Positions 1-6,830 are shown, numbered from the stretch's first letter. The stretch is DNA of 9,979 bases from Bryobacterales bacterium (GCA_003132905.1 PKZC01000362.1:3482-13460); one strand, 5' to 3'. Notes: a model not told the origin generated them from the letters alone. Numbers and translations are program-made.

Positions 1-1178
1 TCGTCGAACAGCACTTGCACGCGCGCCTGCAAACTGGACATCAACAGAGCGGCGGGCATTCCCTTCCCGGCTACATCGCCCACCAGCAACGCGACGCGTC
101 CATCGGGATAGGGCAAGAAATCGTAATAGTCGCCGCCGACACCGCGGCAGGCCGCATTGTATCCAGCCAAATCCACTCCGGCGACTTCGGGCGCGGTGAC
201 GGGAAGCAGGTTGCGCTGGATTTCGGAGGCTTGCTCCAGTTCTTTGGCGTGCAGCCGCTCGGTCTGTTCCACTTCCGCCAGGCGCGTGTGCTCGATCCGT
301 ATGGCCGCGACGTTCGCCATCACGGTGAGCAGGCTGAGGTCCTCTTTGGTGAACTCTTTGATGAAGTGCGGCGAGTCCAGGTAGATCAGCCCGATCACGC
401 GATCGTCGGTCTGCAGCGGCACGGCGAGCATGCTGCGAATCTGCTGCTGCACGATGCTCATGCGATCGGCGAAGGCCTCGTCCAGGCGGGCGTCGCGCAC
501 CAGCAGCGAGGTTTTCTCCCGGATCACTCGGTCGCGCACCATGCTGCTGATCCGGAAACCTTCGCCCAAGGCCGATTGCACTACCAGTTCTTTGCCTTCC
601 AGCGTCATCAGTACGCCGCGCGTGGCGCCTACGGCCTCAACCGAAAGATTCATGATGAGCTTGAAAAGCTCCGCCAGCGGCATGTTTCCGGCCAGTTCGC
701 GTCCGGCGCGAATGAGCGCGCGCATCTGCGGACCGCCTTCAATCTCCCTTTCCTGGCTCAGCACGCCCTTCAGGCTGGTGGCAACCGTAGTGGAAACAGA
801 TGCGGTAGGAGTTTGGCCTTCGATGAAGATGACCGTGTGGTCGATGGGCGGGGGCAGCGAGTTCTCGCCGAAATCGAGCGCAATGTGGCCCGCAGTCACG
901 CGATCGTTCTTGCCGAGCGGATAAGGCGCGGTAATGCGGACGCCGTTGACGAAGGTGCCGTTCTTGCTGCCTAAGTCACGTACCGTCCAGGTATCGCCGT
1001 CTTTTTCCAGCGCCAGGTGCTGGCGAGAAAGTCCCGCGTCTTCTGGGTAGCACAACTCATTGGCGCTCGAACGCCCGAGCGTGTAGCGTTCACGCTCCAG
1101 CGCGAGCGGACGGGTTGCGCCGTCCGGCGTGTGGATCAGCAATTCTCTCGGTACGAATTTGGCTGCGACGCCAGCCAT
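1..1178 (-). CDS. FHA-GAF-PP2C (SpoIIE/RsbU-type) serine phosphatase, 3' end beyond window
   Basis: Open from an ATG at 1178 to the window edge without a stop; 392 codons are visible. Residues about 12-95 form an FHA domain with the expected phosphothreonine-binding residues: G35-R36, S51, H54 and the NG pair at 73-74. Residues about 150-290 look like a GAF domain, followed by a charged, probably coiled-coil linker (about 293-322). A PP2C/SpoIIE phosphatase domain then begins, with the metal-binding signatures GGDYYD (348-353, Asp350) and GDVAGKG (367-373, Asp368). The family dephosphorylates Ser/Thr phosphoproteins, often anti-sigma antagonists, so a cytoplasmic signalling role is likely; the ligand of the GAF domain and the target are unknown. 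It diverges from rlmH across only 36 bp. There is no clear Shine-Dalgarno before the ATG, but the FHA fold starts directly after it. The catalytic C-terminus lies outside the window. Domain calls are from motif reading. Confidence 0.9.
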   Translation of the reverse strand, partial: MAGVAAKFVPRELLIHTPDGATRPLALERERYTLGRSSANELCYPEDAGLSRQHLALEKDGDTWTVRDLGSKNGTFVNGVRITAPYPLGKNDRVTAGHIALDFGENSLPPPIDHTVIFIEGQTPTASVSTTVATSLKGVLSQEREIEGGPQMRALIRAGRELAGNMPLAELFKLIMNLSVEAVGATRGVLMTLEGKELVVQSALGEGFRISSMVRDRVIREKTSLLVRDARLDEAFADRMSIVQQQIRSMLAVPLQTDDRVIGLIYLDSPHFIKEFTKEDLSLLTVMANVAAIRIEHTRLAEVEQTERLHAKELEQASEIQRNLLPVTAPEVAGVDLAGYNAACRGVGGDYYDFLPYPDGRVALLVGDVAGKGMPAALLMSSLQARVQVLFD

Positions 1179-1194
1179 ACTTATCTAGAGTAAC

Positions 1195-1201
1195 TTAAAA
1201 T
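1195..1201 (+). promoter_or_regulatory. rlmH: Possible -10 element for rlmH
   Basis: TTAAAAT lies 13 bases before the rlmH ATG in the 36-bp gap shared with the divergent phosphatase gene. If TAAAAT (1196-1201) is the -10 hexamer, transcription would start about 7 bases before the ATG, giving an almost leaderless message. I see no good -35 hexamer. Weak evidence, composition only. Confidence 0.3.
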
Positions 1202-1214
1202 GCAGTAGCCGTTG

Positions 1215-1634
1215 ATGAAAATCTTAATTTACTATGTCGGCAAGCCGCGCGACCCGCACGCCAATGGCATGGCCGAAGAGTTCGTCCTGCGCACGACACG
1301 CTATGCGCGCTGTGAAATGCGCGAGATCGATCCGGCGCGCTTTGACCCTTGGGCCAAGCATCCCAGCGCATCGAAAATCTTGCTGGATCCCGAAGGTAAG
1401 GTGATGGATTCGCCCCGTTTCGCGAAGCTGGTGTCAAAGTCTGAGCAGGAAGCACGCGACCTGTTGTTCTTGATCGGCGGCGCCACCGGGCTTCCCGCGG
1501 CTTGGAAGGCGAAAGAAGGCCAGATGCTCTCTTTGTCCGCTATGACCATGCCGCACGAGCTGGCGCGCGTGGTGCTGGCCGAGCAGATTTATCGCGCGTT
1601 TACTTTGCTGCGCGGCCACCCCTACCCGAAGTAG
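1215..1634 (+). CDS. rlmH: 23S rRNA (pseudouridine-1915-N3)-methyltransferase RlmH
   Basis: A 139-residue SPOUT-class methyltransferase that methylates N3 of pseudouridine 1915 in helix 69 of 23S rRNA on assembled ribosomes, using S-adenosylmethionine. The protein begins MKILIYYVGKP, the typical RlmH start. It shows the SAM-binding trefoil-knot loop LIGGATGLP in the second half and the family C-terminus MTMPHELARVVLAEQIYRAF. ATG 1215 was chosen over the in-frame TTG at 1212 because RlmH proteins start with MK plus a hydrophobic strand. At 139 residues it is somewhat shorter than the E. coli protein (155). The last residues are HPYPK, whereas the family usually ends HPYH plus a basic residue, so the final His is replaced by Pro. 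No clear ribosome binding site precedes it. accD follows after 44 bp on the same strand, so cotranscription is possible. Confidence 0.95.
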   Translation: MKILIYYVGKPRDPHANGMAEEFVLRTTRYARCEMREIDPARFDPWAKHPSASKILLDPEGKVMDSPRFAKLVSKSEQEARDLLFLIGGATGLPAAWKAKEGQMLSLSAMTMPHELARVVLAEQIYRAFTLLRGHPYPK

Positions 1635-1663
1635 CAAGCCGAAGTCAAACACGAACGCCCTCT

Positions 1664-1669
1664 TATACT
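1664..1669 (+). promoter_or_regulatory. accD: Probable -10 hexamer of accD
   Basis: TATACT sits in the 44-bp gap between rlmH and accD, 9 bases before the accD ATG. Transcription starting 6-7 bases after the hexamer would give a leader of only about 3 bases. This fits the lack of a Shine-Dalgarno sequence here. No convincing -35 hexamer is visible at the usual 17-bp spacing. Confidence 0.4.
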
Positions 1670-1678
1670 GAAGTCTGA

Positions 1679-2542
1679 ATGGCTTGGTTTACTCGAGACA
1701 AACCTTCGCTGAAACCGGAGGAAGGCGAGAAGCGCGTTCGCACCGAAGGGCTGTGGCTCAAGTGCGGGCACTGCGGTCAGATTGTTTGGCGCAAGGCGTT
1801 ACAGGACAATCAACAGGTTTGTCCCAAGTGCGGCCACCATGAGCGGCTGGATGCGAGGTCGCGCCTCACGCTGCTCTTCGACGATGGGAAGTTTGAAGAA
1901 TTCGATCAGCGCCTGGTCTCCACCGATCCGCTGAAGTTCACCGATTCGAAGACCTACCAGGATCGTCTGGCCGCTTCGCAGGAAGCCACGCACCTGCGCG
2001 ACGCCATCATTTCCGCTGCCGGCAATCTAAAGGGACGGCGCGTCCACATCTGCGCGATGGAGTTGAAGTTTGTCGGCGGCAGCATGGGCACGGTGGTGGG
2101 CGAGGTGATCACTCGCGCCATTGAACGGTCGCTCGCTCAAAACATTCCGCTCATTATTATTTCGGCGTCGGGAGGCGCGCGAATGCAGGAGGGCGCCGTC
2201 AGTCTGATGCAGATGGCCAAGATCTCGGGCGCGTTGATGCGTCTGGACGAAGCGGGAATTCCCTATATAAGCGTCTTGACGGACCCCACTACGGGGGGCG
2301 TCACCGCAAGCTTCGCCATGCTGGGCGATCTGAATATCGCGGAGCCGGGAGCGCAGATCGGGTTCGCAGGACCCAGAGTGATTGAGCAGACCATCAGGCA
2401 AAAACTCCCCGCCGGGTTCCAGACCAGCGAGTTCCTGCTGCAGCACGGATTCCTGGACGCGGTGGTGAAGCGCGCGGAGTTGAAAGATTATATCGCCAAG
2501 GCTTTGGATTTCTTCCTGATGCCCGCGCAGCCTTTGCCGTAA
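1679..2542 (+). CDS. accD: Acetyl-CoA carboxylase carboxyltransferase subunit beta
   Basis: AccD, 287 residues, the usual family length. With AccA it forms the carboxyltransferase that moves CO2 from carboxybiotin to acetyl-CoA, producing malonyl-CoA, the first committed step of fatty acid synthesis in the cytoplasm. The N-terminal zinc ribbon is complete: C29xxC32 and C48xxC51, directly after the motif EGLWLKCGHCGQ. The crotonase-fold domain carries the glycine-rich segment SASGGARMQEG and later DPTTGGVTASFAMLGD and EPGAQIGFAGPR, all characteristic of AccD. The ATG at 1679 gives the standard N-terminus (MAWFTRDK), but there is no clear ribosome binding site; a -10-like TATACT lies 9 bases upstream. 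It converges with the hydrogenase maturation protease gene, whose stop is only 4 bp away. Nothing is odd in the coding sequence. Confidence 0.97.
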   Translation: MAWFTRDKPSLKPEEGEKRVRTEGLWLKCGHCGQIVWRKALQDNQQVCPKCGHHERLDARSRLTLLFDDGKFEEFDQRLVSTDPLKFTDSKTYQDRLAASQEATHLRDAIISAAGNLKGRRVHICAMELKFVGGSMGTVVGEVITRAIERSLAQNIPLIIISASGGARMQEGAVSLMQMAKISGALMRLDEAGIPYISVLTDPTTGGVTASFAMLGDLNIAEPGAQIGFAGPRVIEQTIRQKLPAGFQTSEFLLQHGFLDAVVKRAELKDYIAKALDFFLMPAQPLP

Positions 2543-2546
2543 CTGC

Positions 2547-3053
2547 CTAGCGTATGAGATCGCAAGCTTCGCGCTCGCGTGTGTCCGTCCCGCGGCCTGC
2601 GCTCCAAACCTTCAACTGCTCGATCACCGCTTCGAGGAGCGGGCCCAGCGCTTCCCGCACTGTCGGTGTCAACTCAGCGCTCCACTCAGTGGATAGAGGC
2701 TGCACGCCGAACAGTACGATTTCCTCTGGCGACTCTCCCAACAGTTCGAGGGCGACCATTAGGTCCGCGAATCCGAGCTGGTGAACACTGGCTTTGCCGG
2801 GCAAATTCTGCAGCGCTTTTCCCTCCACGCGCAGCAGCGTTCCAGCGGGCTCGCCGACATCCAAAGCATCGATTACCAGGAGACGCTGGAATGCGGAAAT
2901 ATGTGGGAGCAGGTTTAATCCCAGCGTGCCTCCGTCCATGAGGACTGTATCGGTTGGAACGCGAGAGTCCTGTTGCAGGGTTTGGATAGCGTGAACGCCC
3001 AGTCCATCGTCGGAATGTACTAGATTGCCCAGGCCGAGAACAAGAGTTGTCAT
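2547..3053 (-). CDS. hyaD: Hydrogenase maturation protease (HyaD/HybD family)
   Basis: A 168-residue nickel-dependent endopeptidase of the HyaD/HybD/HoxM family. It clips the C-terminal extension of the large subunit once nickel is in place and so closes the active site. It starts MTTLVLGLGN, the family N-terminus, followed by SDDGLGVH. By comparison with E. coli HybD (Glu16, Asp62, His93), the nickel-sensing residues here are Asp16, Asp62 (VIDA) and His91 (VHQLG). Further family motifs are DGGTLGLNLLP and the late GVQP. The ATG at 3053 overlaps the stop of the cytochrome gene as ATGA (3050-3053), so translational coupling is expected. A longer frame opens at 3452, but its extra part only shadows the cytochrome gene. 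This is the last gene of the operon and its expected substrate is the large subunit two genes upstream. Carboxylate for carboxylate (Asp for Glu) at residue 16 should preserve metal binding. Confidence 0.93.
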   Translation of the reverse strand: MTTLVLGLGNLVHSDDGLGVHAIQTLQQDSRVPTDTVLMDGGTLGLNLLPHISAFQRLLVIDALDVGEPAGTLLRVEGKALQNLPGKASVHQLGFADLMVALELLGESPEEIVLFGVQPLSTEWSAELTPTVREALGPLLEAVIEQLKVWSAGRGTDTREREACDLIR

Positions 3054-3775
3054 CTTCGAGCCGCGGCTTCGTCCTTTTCGGCTTCCTTCTCGATTTCTTC
3101 CACCGGGATCACTTTGTAGCCGATGAAGATGCTGTCCATCAGTCCGCGTGTTTCCACCCGTGAGACGAGCAAGCTCAGATACACGTGAAGAATGCCAAAA
3201 GCAACAAACACGTACATCAAGAAGAAGTGAATCAGCCGCAGGTATTGGATGCCAATCAAGCGGGGAATCCAACCCACCAGTACCAGCAGAAAGGCGTTGT
3301 GAAGCAGCCGCTGGTACATAACCAGCCCCGTAACGATTTCGACGAAGATCAGCGCGTAGATACCCACGTAAGAGAACGCCGCCATCTGGTTGTGGCCGAT
3401 TTTCGAGACTGGCGTGGGACGCATGAAGCAGTAAAACTTGGTCACCTCCCACATTTCATTGAACCGGTCTTTGCTTAACGGGATGAATTGCCTCCAGCCC
3501 ACCCACTTGTTGCCGCCAAAGAACAGATACACGCGCAGCAGGAACAGTGCAAGAAAGATCATCCCGAAAGTTTCATGGACGAAGCGGAACCAGCCCATCA
3601 GGAACGGATGTTGCGTCTGCCCGATGATGTACGGGTCATGAATGTAGTAGCCCGTCACCGCGAGCACGCCGATCGAAATTACGATCCCCCAATGGACCAG
3701 GCGCAGCGGATACTGCCATACGTACACGGGCGCGACGGGCCCGAACTGCCCGGGATAAATTCGTTCAGTGACCAT
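3050..3775 (-). CDS. hyaC: [NiFe]-hydrogenase b-type cytochrome subunit (HyaC/HupC family)
   Basis: A 241-residue integral membrane di-heme cytochrome b that anchors the hydrogenase heterodimer and passes its electrons to the quinone pool. Four hydrophobic segments are visible, about residues 29-46, 70-87, 131-153 and 184-204. His residues suited to heme ligation lie at the segment edges: H28 (LRLVHWG), H67 (FRFVHETFG), H183 (LRLIHFF) and H197 (GILHVYL). This spacing matches the HyaC family. The C-terminus is charged (EKEAEKDEAAARR) and likely cytoplasmic. The start at 3775 has a very strong ribosome binding site, AGGAGGAGG, which overlaps the stop codon of the large-subunit gene 9 bp upstream. 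Its own stop overlaps the start of the protease gene. Length and layout are typical. Confidence 0.95.
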   Translation of the reverse strand: MVTERIYPGQFGPVAPVYVWQYPLRLVHWGIVISIGVLAVTGYYIHDPYIIGQTQHPFLMGWFRFVHETFGMIFLALFLLRVYLFFGGNKWVGWRQFIPLSKDRFNEMWEVTKFYCFMRPTPVSKIGHNQMAAFSYVGIYALIFVEIVTGLVMYQRLLHNAFLLVLVGWIPRLIGIQYLRLIHFFLMYVFVAFGILHVYLSLLVSRVETRGLMDSIFIGYKVIPVEEIEKEAEKDEAAARR

Positions 3776-3777
3776 GG

Positions 3778-3786
3778 CCTCCTCCT
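3778..3786 (-). promoter_or_regulatory. Strong Shine-Dalgarno of the cytochrome b gene, overlapping the large-subunit stop
   Basis: On the minus strand the sequence reads TAGGAGGAGGCCATG. The TAG ends the large-subunit gene, and its last two bases open the AGGAGGAGG anti-16S tract. The ATG follows two bases after the tract. This fixes the cytochrome start at 3775 and suggests reinitiation after large-subunit translation. Confidence 0.8.
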
Positions 3787-5494
3787 AACCTGCCTTGAGA
3801 ACCGAATAATCGCGGCCCTGGGCATCCACCACGTGCACCGCGCACGCGATGCAGGGATCGAACGAATGAATGGTGCGCAAAATCTCGAGCGGCCGGTTCG
3901 GATCGGCCACCGGAGTGTTGATGAGCGACGCCTCATAAGGGCCGCGCTGGCCCTGAGCGTCTCGCGGTCCGGCGTTCCATGTGGTGGGAACCACGGCTTG
4001 ATAGTTCTTGATGGCCTTGCCTTCGATTTCCACCCAATGGCCGAGCGAGCCCCTGGGAGCTTCGTGGAATCCGAATCCCTGGCTGGACTTGGCCCAGGTG
4101 CCCGGGTCCCACTTAGTCGTGTTGCAGATGGCGACCTTGCCGTGGGACATGTTGGAATCCAGTTGATCCACCCATCCCTCCAGTTGAGAGGCCATGATTT
4201 GAGACTCGATGGCGCGCGCGGCGATGCGGCCGAGCGTGGAAAACAGCACTGTGGGCGGGGCGTTGAAGTGTTTGAGTACACCGTCGACGGCCGCCTTGAT
4301 TTCCTTTTGCCCCGCGGCATAACCGACTACCATGCGCGCGAGCGGCCCCACTTCCATGGGCAGGCCTTGGTAGCGAGGCGATTTCAGCCAGGAGTACTTC
4401 TTGTCGACGTCCAGAAATTCGTATGGCGGCTTGGGCCCTGAGTACTTGGGGTTGGTTTCACCATCAAAAGGATGCCTGGGTTTGTCGCCGTCGGAATATT
4501 CGTACCAGGCATGGCTGACGGACTCGGTAATCTGGGTGGGATCCACCGGGTGGACCTTTGAAATATCGCGGCCTAAGACGATGCCTCTCGGGAATAGAAA
4601 AGCGCTCGCGTCGGTTTGATCGCCCGAAGGATAGTCGCCGTAAGAAAGGAAATTGCCGACGCCTTCGCCCCGCGTAAACCAATCTTTGTAAAAGCCCGCA
4701 ACGGCCAGCACGTCGGGAATGTAAACCTGCTCGACGAACTTCTTGGCTCCGCGCACCAAGTCACGGAGAAACCCGATTCGCTCTGGATTGATCACCGCGA
4801 ACGGCTCGTTCGGATCCATGGCCGTCGACATTCCCCCCACCAGGAAAGTTTGCGGGTGCGGGTTCTTGCCGCCCAGTACAGCGTGGAGGCGGATGAAATC
4901 CTTCTGCCAACTGAGCGCTTCCAGGTAATGCGCCACGGCCATCAGGTTCGCTTCGGGCGGCAGATTGTAGGCCGGATGCCCCCAATAACCGCTGGTGAAG
5001 AGGCTGAGCTGGCCGCTTCCAACCAACGCTTTCACGCGATCCTGCACGCCTTTGAAGTAAGTGGCGCTGGATTTCTCGTAGTTGGAAATCGATTGCGCGA
5101 GCTGCGACGTTTTTGCGGGATCCGCCTTGAGCGCCAGGGTGACATCCACCCAGTCGAGCGCATGCAGGTGATAGAAGTGAACGACGTGGTCCTGCACCAT
5201 TTGCGAGCCAGCGATCAGGTTGCGAACGATACGCGCGTTTTCGGGAACTTCGATCTGGAGCGCGTTCTCGACGGCGCGGACGCTGGCGAGCGCATGCACC
5301 ACCGTGCACACTCCGCAGATGCGCTGCGCCCAAATCCAAGCTTCGCGCGGATCGCGCTTTTGCAAAATCAATTCGATACCGCGGAACATCGTGCCCGCGC
5401 TCCAGGCGTCCGATATCTTTCCGCCGTCCACCTGAGCTTCGATCCGCAGGTGGCCTTCGATGCGAGTGACGGGGTCAACGACCAGGCGCGCCAT
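3785..5494 (-). CDS. hyaB: [NiFe]-hydrogenase large (catalytic) subunit, group 1 uptake type
   Basis: A 569-residue precursor of the subunit that holds the NiFe(CN)2CO centre and cleaves H2. The N-terminal L1 motif is RICGVCTVVH (C60, C63, H67) and the C-terminal L2 motif is DPCIACAVH (C548, C551, H554), so all four nickel-ligating cysteines are present. The conserved RIEGH (Glu13) is also present. After H554 come 15 residues (VVDAQGRDYSVLKAG), the tail expected to be removed by the maturation protease encoded two genes downstream. The stretch VPTTWNAGPRD and the segment leading to L2 are typical of respiratory group 1 enzymes. The ATG at 5494 lies inside the 3' end of the small-subunit gene (20-bp overlap) behind a purine-rich GGGGAAG. 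No signal peptide is present, as expected, because this subunit is exported together with the Tat-bearing small subunit. I cannot assign the subgroup reliably without alignment. Confidence 0.97.
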   Translation of the reverse strand: MARLVVDPVTRIEGHLRIEAQVDGGKISDAWSAGTMFRGIELILQKRDPREAWIWAQRICGVCTVVHALASVRAVENALQIEVPENARIVRNLIAGSQMVQDHVVHFYHLHALDWVDVTLALKADPAKTSQLAQSISNYEKSSATYFKGVQDRVKALVGSGQLSLFTSGYWGHPAYNLPPEANLMAVAHYLEALSWQKDFIRLHAVLGGKNPHPQTFLVGGMSTAMDPNEPFAVINPERIGFLRDLVRGAKKFVEQVYIPDVLAVAGFYKDWFTRGEGVGNFLSYGDYPSGDQTDASAFLFPRGIVLGRDISKVHPVDPTQITESVSHAWYEYSDGDKPRHPFDGETNPKYSGPKPPYEFLDVDKKYSWLKSPRYQGLPMEVGPLARMVVGYAAGQKEIKAAVDGVLKHFNAPPTVLFSTLGRIAARAIESQIMASQLEGWVDQLDSNMSHGKVAICNTTKWDPGTWAKSSQGFGFHEAPRGSLGHWVEIEGKAIKNYQAVVPTTWNAGPRDAQGQRGPYEASLINTPVADPNRPLEILRTIHSFDPCIACAVHVVDAQGRDYSVLKAG

Positions 5495-6632
5495 TTTGCT
5501 TCCCCTTTCCAGTCAGTACCGGCTCTTCGGGCTTGTCTGTGTCCCCAGGTCCCGGTGGCGGCGGACCGGGTTTGGGAGCGGGCTTGATCAACTGGATCAA
5601 GCCATGCGCGGTTACGCCTGCTACAGTGGCGGCCACCAACCCCAAACCGATTTCGCCGGCTGTAACTTCGACGCCGAATCCGGGGACGTTAGGCACGCGA
5701 TCATAGAAGGGCGACATGGTATCCCAGAAGCGCGGCGAAGCGCACGCGATGCAGCCATGGCCGGCGCGCACGGGCCAACTGGTATGGTCGTTCCATCCCA
5801 CCACGGGGCAGTTGAACGTCGCCGCCGGTCCTTTGCAGCCCATCTTGTAAAGGCACCAGCCTTTGCGATGGCCTTCGTCGCCCCAGGCCTGCACATAGCG
5901 GCCCGCGTCGTAGTGGGCGCGGCGCTCGCACTGGTCGTGGATGAGCTGGCCGTAGGCGAACAGCGGCCGGCCTTCAGGATCGAGCGCGGGCAGCTCATTG
6001 AAAGTGAGGTAGTGGACCAGGACAGCGGCCGTGTTCACCGAATTGTGCGGGCAGCCGGGCAGGTTCACCACTTTGATTCCGGGCACGGCTTCGTGCAGGC
6101 CAACCGCGCCGGTGGGATTGGGATTCGACCGGACCAGGCCGCCATCCCACGCGCAGGCTCCCACGGCGATGGTGGCTGCGGCGCCGCCGCAGACTTCGCG
6201 GGCGATGTCGAGTGCGGTCCGGCCGCCGATGGTGCAGTAGATTCCATCGTCAGCGGTGGGAACCGCGCCTTCGACCACGACCAGGTATTTGCCCTTTTCC
6301 TCGTCGACGACGCGTTTCAGGGCCGCTTCAGCATGCTTGCCGTAGCCGGCCATGATGGTCTCGTGGTACTCGAGCGAAAGGGTCTCGAGGACGATGTCCT
6401 CGATCGTGGGATGGGGGGAGCGCAGCATGGATTCTGTGTTGCCCGCGCAGTCCTGAAACTCCAGCCACACCATCACGGGTTTGCGCTTCTGGCTCAGCGC
6501 ACTGGCGATGGTCTGCGCGTAACTCTTTGGCAGCGCCAGCGTCGCGGCCATGGTGCCGCAGAACTCCATGAATCGCCGGCGGGAGATACCGCGCCTTTTA
6601 CATGTTTCCAGAACCGATTCCTCTGTGGCCAT
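5475..6632 (-). CDS. hyaA: [NiFe]-hydrogenase small (Fe-S) subunit, Tat-exported, with unusual proximal-cluster motif
   Basis: 385 residues; carries electrons from the NiFe site through three Fe-S clusters to the cytochrome. The twin-arginine signal SRRRFMEFCG (17-26) is followed by a hydrophobic stretch to about residue 39. Distal cluster ligands are H232, C235, C260 and C266. Medial cluster ligands are C275, C294 and C297, with Pro287 in the position typical of a [3Fe-4S] centre. For the proximal cluster C62, C160 and C194 are present, but the motif reads DCAGNTES, with Asn65 (AAC) where CxxC has its second Cys. The two supernumerary Cys of oxygen-tolerant 6-Cys enzymes are also absent. A C-terminal membrane helix (about 328-349) is followed by a proline-rich tail of about 36 residues. 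ATG 6632 is supported by AGGAGG 5 bp upstream and by the signal peptide. First gene of the operon; its 3' end overlaps the large-subunit gene by 20 bp. Confidence 0.95.
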   Translation of the reverse strand: MATEESVLETCKRRGISRRRFMEFCGTMAATLALPKSYAQTIASALSQKRKPVMVWLEFQDCAGNTESMLRSPHPTIEDIVLETLSLEYHETIMAGYGKHAEAALKRVVDEEKGKYLVVVEGAVPTADDGIYCTIGGRTALDIAREVCGGAAATIAVGACAWDGGLVRSNPNPTGAVGLHEAVPGIKVVNLPGCPHNSVNTAAVLVHYLTFNELPALDPEGRPLFAYGQLIHDQCERRAHYDAGRYVQAWGDEGHRKGWCLYKMGCKGPAATFNCPVVGWNDHTSWPVRAGHGCIACASPRFWDTMSPFYDRVPNVPGFGVEVTAGEIGLGLVAATVAGVTAHGLIQLIKPAPKPGPPPPGPGDTDKPEEPVLTGKGKQNGAPGR

Positions 6633-6637
6633 TCGGC

Positions 6638-6643
6638 CCTCCT
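6638..6643 (-). promoter_or_regulatory. Shine-Dalgarno of the hydrogenase small-subunit gene
   Basis: A perfect AGGAGG on the minus strand, with a 5-base spacer to the ATG at 6632. It sets the start of the first gene of the hydrogenase operon. Confidence 0.8.
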
Positions 6644-6706
6644 GTCTGCCTTTCGGGACCTGGAGAATTGCAAACAGACCCTATCTTTGGTGAAAAACGG
6701 TTGTAT

Positions 6707-6720
6707 GTGATTGCCATCAC
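6707..6720. promoter_or_regulatory. CRP/FNR-like palindrome, hydrogenase side
   Basis: The 14-bp perfect inverted repeat GTGAT-TGCC-ATCAC. It fits both the CRP-type pattern TGTGA-N6-TCAC and the FNR-type core TGAT-N4-ATCA. Its centre (6713.5) is about 81 bp upstream of the hydrogenase small-subunit ATG. The CRP/FNR superfamily is the likely reader, which is inference from shape only. Confidence 0.55.
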
Positions 6721-6786
6721 CAGAAACGCTTCCCGTGGTTACGCGCCGGCTTCGGACATTCAGCAACAGGAGGAACCAGCTTGCGC

Positions 6787-6800
6787 GTGACCAGCGTCAC
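6787..6800. promoter_or_regulatory. CRP/FNR-like palindrome, stress-protein side
   Basis: A second 14-bp inverted repeat, GTGAC-CAGC-GTCAC, with the same half-site architecture as the first (GTGAY-N4-RTCAC) and lying exactly 80 bp from it. Its centre (6793.5) is about 80 bp upstream of the universal stress protein ATG. With a start site near 6843 it would sit at about -50, which is neither of the classical CRP positions, so the start site or the role remains open. Confidence 0.55.
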
Positions 6801-6830
6801 ACGCGCTCGTGCCTGCAATCACAGCAACCC

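Noticed and set aside
15..974. Long plus-strand open frame (319 codons)
   Set aside because: It lies wholly antisense to the FHA-GAF-PP2C gene, whose minus-strand frame shows clear domain motifs; it is a product of GC-rich codon use.
2264..2270. TATATAA inside accD as a promoter
   Set aside because: It encodes conserved AccD residues and is not followed by the GGTGGCG part of the shared element; a chance match.
3054..3452. N-terminal extension of the maturation protease to an ATG at 3452
   Set aside because: The extra 133 residues read out of frame through the cytochrome gene; the family N-terminus MTTLVLGLGN begins at 3053 with an ATGA overlap.
3488..5587. Plus-strand frames of 317 and 323 codons (3488-4441, 4616-5587)
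   Set aside because: Antisense shadows of the cytochrome and large-subunit genes, without motifs.
6633..6706. Sigma-54 (-24/-12) promoter for the hydrogenase operon
   Set aside because: A TTTGCA is present on the minus strand, but no GG pair lies at the required distance from the GC, so the pattern fails.
5460..6710. Plus-strand open frame of 416 codons
   Set aside because: Antisense to the hydrogenase small-subunit gene, which carries the Tat signal and cluster ligands; the translation has no recognisable domain.
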